Assembly: GCA_041166745.1 (NCBI GenBank)
Contig: JBEEGH010000011.1
Location: forward strand, 62,001 to 126,000
DNA length: 64,000 bases
DNA from: DASUCS01 sp041166745
GTDB taxonomy: Bacteria > Actinomycetota > Acidimicrobiia > Acidimicrobiales > JACDCH01
Direction: 5' to 3'
The notes under the pieces are model-generated. The model made no database searches, was not told the DNA's origin, and saw only the letters and a program-made list of their open reading frames with translations. Positions 48,292-55,504 of the stretch are shown here, in pieces; the first letter of the stretch is position 1, and each line of letters starts with the position of its first letter. The translations under genes were made by a program, and so were the position numbers.

Positions 48292-50118
48292 TCAGTTGAC
48301 GAGTTTCGGCCCGCAGTTGGCGTAGTGGACGATGCCATCGGCGCCCGCGATCGCCACGCCGAGCGACGACAGAACTCCATCGAGGAACAGCTTGTCCATG
48401 TCGCCGAGCTTGCTGACGAGTGCCGTCTTGAGAGCACTCTCGAGCCCCGCGGGCGCACCCGCGTTGAGCGTGATCGCGTTCAGCACCGTCGTGCTCATGT
48501 TCGTGCTTCCCACGCCGCCGGCGTACCGCCAGCTCGGCGGGCTGAGCGGTGCGACCTCGCCGAGGAACGTGTGGGTCTCGTCCGCTCCGAGCACGCCGGT
48601 GTTCGACGCGAGGTCACCGGTGTACACGGCGCCGCCCTTGAACGTCTTCGAAACGTGCACGTTGGTCACCGCGTCGAGGTTGGTCGTTCCGAGCAGCGGC
48701 AACGTGAGCGACCCATGCAACACCGCACCGCTCTGCACCGAAAGCGTCTGCGAGTTCTGGATCGCCCCGTTGGAGATCGTTCCGATCTGCACGTTGAGGC
48801 CGTGCGTGAGCACCCGGAGGTCCGTTGCCGTGGTCGTCGACGGGTTGGAGCATTGGATGCGCTCGAAGGTCGAGTCCGCCTTCGCCGCCTCGACCACGAT
48901 CGGCACCGTCGCTTGGAACGTTCCGAAGCCCGGGATGACGAGGTTGCTGAGCGGGATGGTGGTGGCGAACCGCACCTGCGAAGTGCTCGGCCCGGGGTCA
49001 CCTTGAAATCCCTGCGCAACCGCCGGGCCCTCGATGATGGCAACCGTCACGTCGAGCGGCGGAACCCCCGGAATGCCGTGATTCACGGTCATGGTGAAGA
49101 AGTGCTTCCCGTTGATGATCTGCCCGGCCATCGTGATCAAATCGAGCGCGTTGATGCGATAGTTCGCGACGTCCGAGCCGCCACCTTGGGTGGCATCGAT
49201 CATGTCGCGGAGGTGCATGTGGGTGCTCGAGCTCGACGTTCCGGCGAACTGCGCGATCTTGTTGCCTGCGGTCACATCGTTCTGATTCGAGGAGCTGCGT
49301 AGAGCGTTGGCCTCGGCGTTGAGCAGATCCCGGCCGGAGATGTCAGCGTCGAGCATCTGGTCTGCGGAACCGAATCCCATCGCGGTGGCCAGCTGGCCCA
49401 TCGTGACTGATCCGTTCGAGATGCCCTTGTAGCTGAGCGCGTCGAGTCCGATGCCCGTCGGCAGCGTGGCGCCCGCAGTGCCGCTCGCGAAGAACTGCGT
49501 GCCGATCGTTGCGTTCAGCACTTGTGCCCGTAGATCGGCAGCAACGTTGTACGCGGCGGAGAACCCAGGCTCTTGGTAGTACTGGAAGCCGGCGAACACC
49601 GAGCCGAGCTCCGCTTCGGAGCTGCCTTGTTGGGCCGCCGTCGAGGTTCTCGTGACCGTGCCCTTCGAAATGCCGATGACCTGGGCGAAGAAGAACCCGA
49701 CCTCGTCGGTCGCGGTCACGCGTACGCCGGTCGGCAGGCAGGTGGCGAGGTTCAGGCACGGCGTGAACGCAATCGTGCTCGGATCTAGGTCCGAATCATT
49801 GTCGGCGCTGTAGACACCGAGCTCGGGGGTGAGGCCCGATGTCGCGAAGCCGTTGCGGGCTGCGGCCGCGTTCTTGGTCTCGTTCCACCTCGGGTCGGCG
49901 ATGATCGCCGACGCCGTCCGGCCGTCGACGAGTCTCGCGAGATCGAGGGCGACGAAGTCGGCCGCGGACTGCGCCTCGCGTCGTCGCACCATCTGGCGAC
50001 CGAGGTCGAGACTGAACGCCGTCATCGTGATGAGCACGACCAACGAGAGCGCAATGATCGGGATGACCGCCCCGCGATCGTCGCCGCGAGAGAACCGAAG
50101 GGATCGGGCCCGCCTCAT
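48292..50118 (-). CDS. TadG-like pilus-assembly or surface protein
   Basis: A 608-residue protein. The N-terminus GDDRGAVIPIIALSLVVLITMTAFSLDLGRQMVRRREAQSAAD is the TadE/TadG-type membrane anchor (DUF-type Flp pilus assembly). The rest is extracellular, rich in Thr, Ser, Gly and Asn, with few charges and few Cys, and looks beta-rich. I do not see a VWA domain MIDAS motif, which some TadG proteins have. It is coupled to the TadE-like gene by an ATGA overlap. Other Tad genes (cpaB, cpaE, cpaF) lie 11 kb downstream. Confidence 0.75.
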   Translation of the reverse strand: MRRARSLRFSRGDDRGAVIPIIALSLVVLITMTAFSLDLGRQMVRRREAQSAADFVALDLARLVDGRTASAIIADPRWNETKNAAAARNGFATSGLTPELGVYSADNDSDLDPSTIAFTPCLNLATCLPTGVRVTATDEVGFFFAQVIGISKGTVTRTSTAAQQGSSEAELGSVFAGFQYYQEPGFSAAYNVAADLRAQVLNATIGTQFFASGTAGATLPTGIGLDALSYKGISNGSVTMGQLATAMGFGSADQMLDADISGRDLLNAEANALRSSSNQNDVTAGNKIAQFAGTSSSSTHMHLRDMIDATQGGGSDVANYRINALDLITMAGQIINGKHFFTMTVNHGIPGVPPLDVTVAIIEGPAVAQGFQGDPGPSTSQVRFATTIPLSNLVIPGFGTFQATVPIVVEAAKADSTFERIQCSNPSTTTATDLRVLTHGLNVQIGTISNGAIQNSQTLSVQSGAVLHGSLTLPLLGTTNLDAVTNVHVSKTFKGGAVYTGDLASNTGVLGADETHTFLGEVAPLSPPSWRYAGGVGSTNMSTTVLNAITLNAGAPAGLESALKTALVSKLGDMDKLFLDGVLSSLGVAIAGADGIVHYANCGPKLVN

Positions 50119-50597
50119 CGGTTGATCTGTGCGGAACTGGATGACACGAACTCAGAGGGGAGCGCGTCGTGTACCAGTGGGATTGGCGGGAGCAGCGGGT
50201 GGCTGGATTCGTTCCATCTCACCGTGACCGTGACGCACTGCGCGCCCAAGTTGCTGGCGGTCGGGCAGGTGTTGAGCACCGCGGTGCACGACATGCCGCC
50301 CTGGTTGCAGCGTTGCCCGAACGAGCTCACGGCCTTGTCGGTGGCGTCGTTGGCTCGGGTCACCGCCTGCAAGATCGGCGCGACCGCACCCGCACGTGCG
50401 CCCTCCGCGGCTGCTTGCGTCATGTTCTGCCGGAACGACATGTAGTAGCCGTAGACGATGATGCCGAAGAGCAGGAGGCACAACGGAGCCAGGAGAAAGG
50501 CCATCTCGACCAGCGCCGTTCCGTCGTCGCCGGTACAGCGTTTCGGCGCTTCCTGGCGACGTCCTTGCACCGGCCGAGACTCCTTGGTTCGTCCCAT
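50115..50597 (-). CDS. TadE-like pseudopilin
   Basis: A 160-residue protein. After a basic cytoplasmic lead comes the pseudopilin segment GDDGTALVEMAFLLAPLCLLLFGIIVYGYYMS, with Glu at the +5-type position of TadE. The following helix FRQNMTQAAAEGARAGA is the conserved TadE continuation. Four Cys in the extracellular part could form two disulfides (RCNQGGMSC, NTCPTASNLGAQC). It should be a minor pilin of the Tad pilus. First of the two-gene unit. Confidence 0.85.
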   Translation of the reverse strand: MGRTKESRPVQGRRQEAPKRCTGDDGTALVEMAFLLAPLCLLLFGIIVYGYYMSFRQNMTQAAAEGARAGAVAPILQAVTRANDATDKAVSSFGQRCNQGGMSCTAVLNTCPTASNLGAQCVTVTVRWNESSHPLLPPIPLVHDALPSEFVSSSSAQINR

Positions 50598-50623
50598 ATG
50601 AGGGATTGCTCTCGGTGAGTATC

Positions 50624-50635
50624 GGCCGTTCGGCC
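50624..50635. repeat. Short palindrome upstream of the tadE-like gene
   Basis: GGCCGTTCGGCC is an inverted repeat of two 5-bp arms around TT, 27-38 nt before the tadE-like ATG. It could be an operator for the pilin genes or a hairpin after malQ. Chance is possible at this GC content. Confidence 0.25.
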
Positions 50636-50683
50636 CAAGAGGGACATGGCCCGATCGGGTGGTTTTCACTTGGTCATTTCGAA

Positions 50684-52495
50684 CTAGTCAACCGGGCGCT
50701 GCAACGCCTCCGCGATCTGCGCGACGACCGGATCGTCCATCCATTCCTCGATCGGCCGGGGGAGCGCGAGCGCCCAGTTCGGACGTTCGACGGTGGTGCC
50801 CGGCAGATTCGGGCGCTCCTCGACCCGCAACGCATCGTCGAGCGTGGCCGTGACCACCATCGAAGGGGCCTGCGCCAGCCGGGCGTGAGCGGCGACGACG
50901 ACCTCGTCGACAGGGGCAGTGAGTGGGAGGTCGGTCAGCTCGACGAGCCGATCGCGCAGATCGCCATCGGCCTGCTCGTCGGTGCCCGACCACAGGCCCG
51001 CCACCGTGGGCAGGTCGTGGGTCGTCACGGCCGCGAGCGCCTGTTCGGGAAACGCTTCGGGCGGATCGTCCTCGAACCACACCAGCCGGTACGAGAGGAC
51101 CCCGCGGTCCGCCAACTGCGCACGAACCTCGTCTTCGACGGTGCCGAGGTCTTCGCCGACGATGACCGCGCCGGCTCGCTCGCTCTCGAGCGCCACGATG
51201 TCGAGCAGCTCGTCGTCGGGGAAGCGGACGTACGTGCCATCGGTCGGTCCGCCCCCTTCGGGGATCCAGAAGAGACGGAACAACCCCATCACGTGATCGA
51301 TCCGCAGCGCACCGCAATGCTGCAACGCGGCCCGCAGGGTCTGCACGAGCGGTTCGTAGCCGACGGCGCGCAACTTCCACGGGACGAACGGTGGAAGCCC
51401 CCAATCCTGGCCGTCCGCGTTGAACGCGTCGGGCGGCGCGCCGACGCGGACGGCGTGCGCCACGGTGTCTTGCCACACCCACGCGTCGGCGCCGCCAGGA
51501 TCGAAACCGATGGCCAAGTCGCCGAGCAGCGCGATCTCTGCGCCGGCCGCGGCCAGTTGCTCGTCGAGCAGCCATTGGAGCCAGCTGTGGAACCGAAGCC
51601 GATCGTGTTGTGCCGCCGCGAACCGAGTCACGCTGGGGCTGTCGGGACGTCGATACTCCGAGGCCCACGTTGTCCATCCACCGCCGTGACGCTCGGCCAA
51701 CGCGCAGTACACCGCGAACTGGCGAAGCGCGCTGCCACCGCGGGCGATGAAGGCGTCGAACGCGGGGTCGTCGCCGAACCCGGCCCAGAGCAGCTCTAGG
51801 GCCGACAGCTTGAGGGCGTAGACCTGATCGCGGTCGATGACCCGATCGTTGTTGAGCGACTGACCGGCCTTGGCCGCGAGGGCGAGCGTCTCGTCTCCGG
51901 TCGAGAAGCCCGGCACCTCCTCGATGCGGAGGTAGAGCGGGTTGCGGAATCGCCGGCTGCTCGGGAAGTACGGGCTCGGGTCCTGGAGCGCGCCGGGGTG
52001 TGCGGCGTGCAGGGGGTTGATCCCGAGAACGCCGGCGCCCAGGCCGGCCGACCATCGAGCGATGGTGGCGAGATCGCCCAGGTCGCCGATGCCCCAACTG
52101 GTGCGCGAGCGGGTGGCGTACAGCTGCGCCGACCAGCCCCACGTCCGCAGACCGTCGGGCAGATGGCACCGGTCCGGGGCGACGATCAGGCGCGTGGCCG
52201 GTCCGCCGTCGCTCGGCAGGAGGTCGTGATAACCGAGCGGAAGGTCGGGCGGCAGCGCCTTTGACGCGGCCAGGCTCGTGCCATCCTCGAGCACCAGCTC
52301 CGCGGACCGTTCGATCGTCGGCGTCGTGCCCTGACGCACGAACCACACCGGACGAGAGGCGGGCGGCGGGTCGGCGACGTCACTGAGCCCGCCCATGGCC
52401 ACTCGAAGGGCGCGCCGCGTCGACTCGGGAGTGTGGTGCCACTGGCCGACGATGTCCCAGTAGCCGTCGTCGATGCCCCACGCGTCACCAGCCAT
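50684..52495 (-). CDS. malQ: 4-alpha-glucanotransferase (amylomaltase, GH77)
   Basis: A 603-residue enzyme. The GH77 signatures are RTSWGIGDLGDLATIARWSA (near 130), INPLHAAHP, SPYFPSSRRFRNPLYLRIEE and the catalytic Asp in ALRIDHVMGLFRLFW. The general acid Glu is in AVIVGEDLGTVEDEV and the transition-state Asp in TTHDLPTVAGLW. It transfers maltodextrin segments in glycogen or maltose metabolism. The N-terminal extension (about 120 residues) resembles that of actinobacterial MalQ. A TAGAGC hexamer lies 7 nt before the ATG. No other glycogen gene is adjacent. Confidence 0.93.
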   Translation of the reverse strand: MAGDAWGIDDGYWDIVGQWHHTPESTRRALRVAMGGLSDVADPPPASRPVWFVRQGTTPTIERSAELVLEDGTSLAASKALPPDLPLGYHDLLPSDGGPATRLIVAPDRCHLPDGLRTWGWSAQLYATRSRTSWGIGDLGDLATIARWSAGLGAGVLGINPLHAAHPGALQDPSPYFPSSRRFRNPLYLRIEEVPGFSTGDETLALAAKAGQSLNNDRVIDRDQVYALKLSALELLWAGFGDDPAFDAFIARGGSALRQFAVYCALAERHGGGWTTWASEYRRPDSPSVTRFAAAQHDRLRFHSWLQWLLDEQLAAAGAEIALLGDLAIGFDPGGADAWVWQDTVAHAVRVGAPPDAFNADGQDWGLPPFVPWKLRAVGYEPLVQTLRAALQHCGALRIDHVMGLFRLFWIPEGGGPTDGTYVRFPDDELLDIVALESERAGAVIVGEDLGTVEDEVRAQLADRGVLSYRLVWFEDDPPEAFPEQALAAVTTHDLPTVAGLWSGTDEQADGDLRDRLVELTDLPLTAPVDEVVVAAHARLAQAPSMVVTATLDDALRVEERPNLPGTTVERPNWALALPRPIEEWMDDPVVAQIAEALQRPVD

Positions 52496-52502
52496 ACGCG
52501 CC

Positions 52503-52508
52503 GCTCTA
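52503..52508 (-). promoter_or_regulatory. Possible -10 element (TAGAGC) of malQ
   Basis: TAGAGC on the minus strand lies 7 nt before the malQ ATG. It overlaps the stop codon of the upstream gene, so malQ could be co-transcribed or start here. Confidence 0.3.
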
Positions 52509-53870
52509 CCCGTCTACGCCGGGACCATGCCCGGCGTGTGCGCGGATGAAGCCTCGAAGCGTGGCGGCGTCGACGCTCGAGCACGTCTGCTTCGTCAACC
52601 ACGCGGTGGCGACGACACGATCCGGGAGCGATGCGTTGGGCGCGACGACCACGTTGTCGGCCACGAGGTCGCTGAGCGAGCGAATCTCGTCGACCGAGAG
52701 ATCGCGGTACTGCAGCAACACCACTCCGGCCTCGAGGGCGCCCACCTGCGAAGGGCGTGACAGGGGATGGTCGAGCGTGCCCTGTGGAAGGGCACCGGGG
52801 CTGTGAGGGCCGGACGTCGGGGGGTCCGTGGTGTACACGGGCTCGACGCCCCCCGTGAACACGTGATGCAGGTCGGGATTGATCGCCTCGGTCTTGGCGC
52901 TCGTGCAAGCCGCGGTCGATCCACTTCCACCGCATGCGGCGAGTGGAAGGGCCAGCAGGATCACCACGACAAGGATGACCGCTGCGCTCGGAATGGGAAC
53001 GAGGAGCGGCCGTCGTTCTCGCAACAAGACGAGGCCGGCGACGATCAGCAGCCCGCCCCACAGGAGCCGCCACTCGAGCGGCTCGCTGAGGATGACGACA
53101 CCGACGGCGACCGCGACGACGGGGATGATGTACGTCACGATCGAGGCGCGCGTCGCGCCCACGTCGGCGATGAGCCTGTAGTTGAGGATGTAGGCCGCTC
53201 CCGTACCGATGCAGCCGAGCGCGCCGATCGCGAGCGCGCGGCGCGGCGTCAGGTGAATACCGCTCGTCACGGACGTACCCACAGCGACGGGCAGCAGCAG
53301 CACGCTCGCCATCACGAGTTGGCCCGCAGCCGCGACCGTCGGCTCGATGCCGATGAGGTTTCGACGCATGTACACGAAGGCGATGCCGTAGAAGAGGCCG
53401 GCAGTGACCGCGGCCAGCGAGCCGAGCACCGATGAGTCTCCGAGATCGCCCCCTCCGAACCCGGCGGCCACGGCCACTCCGACGAAGCCGAGAAGGAGTC
53501 CTACGACCTGCAGGGATTTCATGCGGTCCTTGAGGAACAGAGCAGCGATGACGGCCGTGAACAGCGGCGTCGACGCATTCAAGACGGACGTGAGGGCGCT
53601 TGTGACGCGTTCCTCACCCCAGGCCAGGAGTGTGAACGGCACGACGTTGGCGAAGATCGCGGCGATCGCGAAATGCCGCCACAGCGTGCGGTCGCGGGGG
53701 AGCGACCGTCCCGTCGATCGAAGCGTGATCAGCAGCACGAGAGCTCCCAAACCGACCCGCGCGCAGGCGACCGTGGGCGGGCTCATTCCCTCGACGGCGA
53801 CCTTGATGAAGAGGAATGACCAGCCCCAGATGAAGGCGAGGAGCAGGAGGCGGCGGATCAGCCCAGTCAA
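52506..53870 (-). CDS. EamA-family (DMT) transporter fused to a lipobox and DUF3105-like domain
   Basis: A 454-residue open frame. Residues 1-283 are a complete EamA/DMT exporter with about ten membrane segments and two EamA repeats. Then comes RERRPLL (284-290), a hydrophobic segment (293-311), a perfect lipobox LAAC with Cys313, and a Gly/Ser linker. Residues about 328-454 match DUF3105-like extracellular domains (TTDPPTSGPHSPG, LEAGVVLLQYRDL, VVAPNASLPDRVVATAW). The two parts would normally be separate genes. An internal TTG at 53024 would give a normal lipoprotein signal peptide. The start is TTG, as no ATG or GTG fits. Confidence 0.78.
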   Translation of the reverse strand: MTGLIRRLLLLAFIWGWSFLFIKVAVEGMSPPTVACARVGLGALVLLITLRSTGRSLPRDRTLWRHFAIAAIFANVVPFTLLAWGEERVTSALTSVLNASTPLFTAVIAALFLKDRMKSLQVVGLLLGFVGVAVAAGFGGGDLGDSSVLGSLAAVTAGLFYGIAFVYMRRNLIGIEPTVAAAGQLVMASVLLLPVAVGTSVTSGIHLTPRRALAIGALGCIGTGAAYILNYRLIADVGATRASIVTYIIPVVAVAVGVVILSEPLEWRLLWGGLLIVAGLVLLRERRPLLVPIPSAAVILVVVILLALPLAACGGSGSTAACTSAKTEAINPDLHHVFTGGVEPVYTTDPPTSGPHSPGALPQGTLDHPLSRPSQVGALEAGVVLLQYRDLSVDEIRSLSDLVADNVVVAPNASLPDRVVATAWLTKQTCSSVDAATLRGFIRAHAGHGPGVDG

Positions 53871-53897
53871 TCAAATGATCGGAGCACCTCCCGTACG

Positions 53898-53903
53898 TAC
53901 AAT
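53898..53903 (+). promoter_or_regulatory. -10 element (TACAAT)
   Basis: TACAAT is 10 nt before the ATG at 53914, close to the consensus TATAAT. No clear -35. The transcript would start only a few bases before the ATG. Confidence 0.35.
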
Positions 53904-53913
53904 GATCAGCCCT

Positions 53914-54204
53914 ATGTCTCGGTCCATGCTCGAGCGAAAGCTGGTCGAGGTGAGCGAGCGATTGAAGCAACTGCGGGCCGATCTCGCCGTGACCGACGAG
54001 CAGTTCGCGCACTTCGCTGATACCGCTGACGATGCTCGCCTTCGCGCCCTGGTGTCCGAGACGCCCCTTGCCGATCGAGAGCACCACGAAGCGCAACGGC
54101 ACGTCGATGCCATGGGTCGGCATCGGGCCGAGGTGCAGACGACCATCGATCAACTAGAACGGCGGCAGGACGAGCTACTCGACCAACTCATGGCCGAGCG
54201 CTGA
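53914..54204 (+). CDS. Small coiled-coil protein of unknown function
   Basis: A 96-residue, charged, all-helical protein (LERKLVEVSERLKQLRADLAVTDEQF; VDAMGRHRAEVQTTIDQLERRQDELLDQL), with heptad spacing of Leu, Val and Ile consistent with a coiled-coil hairpin. No cysteine, no membrane segment. ATG at 53902 and 53926 are alternative starts. It lies 25 nt before pdtaR in the same direction and is probably co-transcribed, so a role in the same regulation is possible. Family not recognised. Confidence 0.72.
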   Translation: MSRSMLERKLVEVSERLKQLRADLAVTDEQFAHFADTADDARLRALVSETPLADREHHEAQRHVDAMGRHRAEVQTTIDQLERRQDELLDQLMAER

Positions 54205-54229
54205 CCGTTCGAGCGACAGGAGAAATTCG

Positions 54230-54805
54230 GTGCCCATCCGTGTCGTCATCGCTGAAGACGAAGCGATCATCCGCCTCGATCTCAAAGAAACCCTCGAGGA
54301 GGAGGGGTATGAGGTCGTGGGTGAGACCGGTCGTGGAGACGAAGCCGTCGAGCTCGTCAAGCAGCACCAACCCGACCTCGCCATCCTCGACGTCAAGATG
54401 CCCGGCATGGACGGGCTCGAGGCGGCGAGCGCGATCACGGCCGACAAGCACGCGGCCGTGTTGATCCTCACGGCATTCAGTCAGCGCGATCTGATCGAGA
54501 AGGCGCGCGACGCCGGTGCGCTCGCGTACCTCGTGAAGCCGTTCCAGAAGAACGAGCTGATCCCCGCGGTGGAGGTTGCCCTCGGCCGGTTCCAGGAGAT
54601 GAAGGCACTCGCCGACGAGAACCTGTCGCTGGCGGATCAACTGGAGACGCGCAAGCTCGTCGACCGCGCCAAGGGCAAGCTCATGGATCACCACGAGATG
54701 GCGGAGTCCGATGCGTTCCGGTTCCTGCAGAAGACGGCGATGGACACCCGCAGCACGCTGAAGGCGGTGGCCCAAGACGTCATCGATGGGAACCTCAAGC
54801 CCTGA
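54230..54805 (+). CDS. pdtaR: ANTAR-domain response regulator (PdtaR-like)
   Basis: A 191-residue regulator. The receiver domain has Glu9-Asp10 and phosphorylation site Asp54 in LAILDVKMPGMDG, Thr in LTAFSQ and Lys in YLVKPFQKNEL. The ANTAR domain (about 130-186) contains ETRKLVDRAKGKLMDHHEMAESDAFRFLQKTAMD, which binds RNA hairpins to prevent termination. The place next to polA and rpsA matches Rv1626 (pdtaR) in M. tuberculosis. AGGAGA about 7 nt before the GTG is a good ribosome site. The cognate kinase PdtaS is not in this window. Confidence 0.93.
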   Translation: MPIRVVIAEDEAIIRLDLKETLEEEGYEVVGETGRGDEAVELVKQHQPDLAILDVKMPGMDGLEAASAITADKHAAVLILTAFSQRDLIEKARDAGALAYLVKPFQKNELIPAVEVALGRFQEMKALADENLSLADQLETRKLVDRAKGKLMDHHEMAESDAFRFLQKTAMDTRSTLKAVAQDVIDGNLKP

Positions 54806-55493
54806 CTGGGTGCGTGAGCTCCGGCTGTCCGCAGAAGGACCGCCGTGGCTCACGATGGGTACGGCCCGCACGAGCGACACGCTCACCCCGCTCGAGGATC
54901 CGTCAGGGAAGCTGCGGCTGCTCTCGGAGCACCGTGATGACGTGCTGGCGGCGACGAACGCCGACGTTCTCGCGCCGCTCGAACGGGCCGCGTTGCGCGT
55001 CGAGGAAGACCTGTGCGTGCTCGTCGACGGCTCGTTGGTCGCGGGCTGCGTCTGCTTTCCGTCGCACTGGCACCTCCGCAAGATGATCGGGCGGCCGCTC
55101 ACCGACGTCCACGAACGCGTGCCGGGCTACGACACGGAGCTCGCGTCGCGAGTCGACTCGTTCTTGCGTCGCCTGACCACCGGAACGGTGGTCGGCCGGC
55201 GCAATTTCGCGATTCACGAACTTCCGGACCTGTTCGCGCCCGACGTACCGCCGACGATCGGCGTGCCGCCCGCCGAGCAGTGGTTGCGCTCCGAACGGCA
55301 AACGCTGCGCCGGCTCCCGCGGAGTGAGGCCGTGCTGTTCACGATCCGCACGCAGCAGGTGCAGCTCCAGCACCTCGACGAGGAGACGCGCCGCAGGCTG
55401 GCGGCCCGCCTCAAAGCCGAGCCCACCGACCTCATCGGCTACCGCGATCTCACCGATCGTCTACCGGCTCTCATCGACTGGCTCGACCCCTAG
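54786..55493 (+). CDS. HODM-like protein (heme-dependent oxidative N-demethylase alpha-subunit family, DUF3445)
   Basis: A 235-residue protein. VCFPSHWHLRKMIGRPLTDVHERVPGY and RSERQTLRRLPRSEAVLFTIRTQ are family signatures. The family prototype is the heme-binding subunit of an N-demethylase for secondary amines; no partner subunits lie here. The expected C-terminal heme region is shorter than in the prototype (usually about 300 residues). The ATG lies inside the end of pdtaR. The function in actinobacteria is unknown. Confidence 0.75.
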   Translation: MGTSSPDWVRELRLSAEGPPWLTMGTARTSDTLTPLEDPSGKLRLLSEHRDDVLAATNADVLAPLERAALRVEEDLCVLVDGSLVAGCVCFPSHWHLRKMIGRPLTDVHERVPGYDTELASRVDSFLRRLTTGTVVGRRNFAIHELPDLFAPDVPPTIGVPPAEQWLRSERQTLRRLPRSEAVLFTIRTQQVQLQHLDEETRRRLAARLKAEPTDLIGYRDLTDRLPALIDWLDP

Positions 55494-55496
55494 AGT
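55491..55496 (+). promoter_or_regulatory. -10 element (TAGAGT) of polA
   Basis: TAGAGT lies 8 nt before the polA GTG and overlaps the stop codon of the upstream gene. Confidence 0.45.
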
Positions 55497-55504
55497 CAGA
55501 GCTC

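Noticed and set aside
53024..53870. Splitting the EamA-DUF3105 frame into two genes
   Set aside because: There is no stop codon between the parts, so a single fused frame is what the sequence shows. The internal TTG start is recorded only as an alternative.
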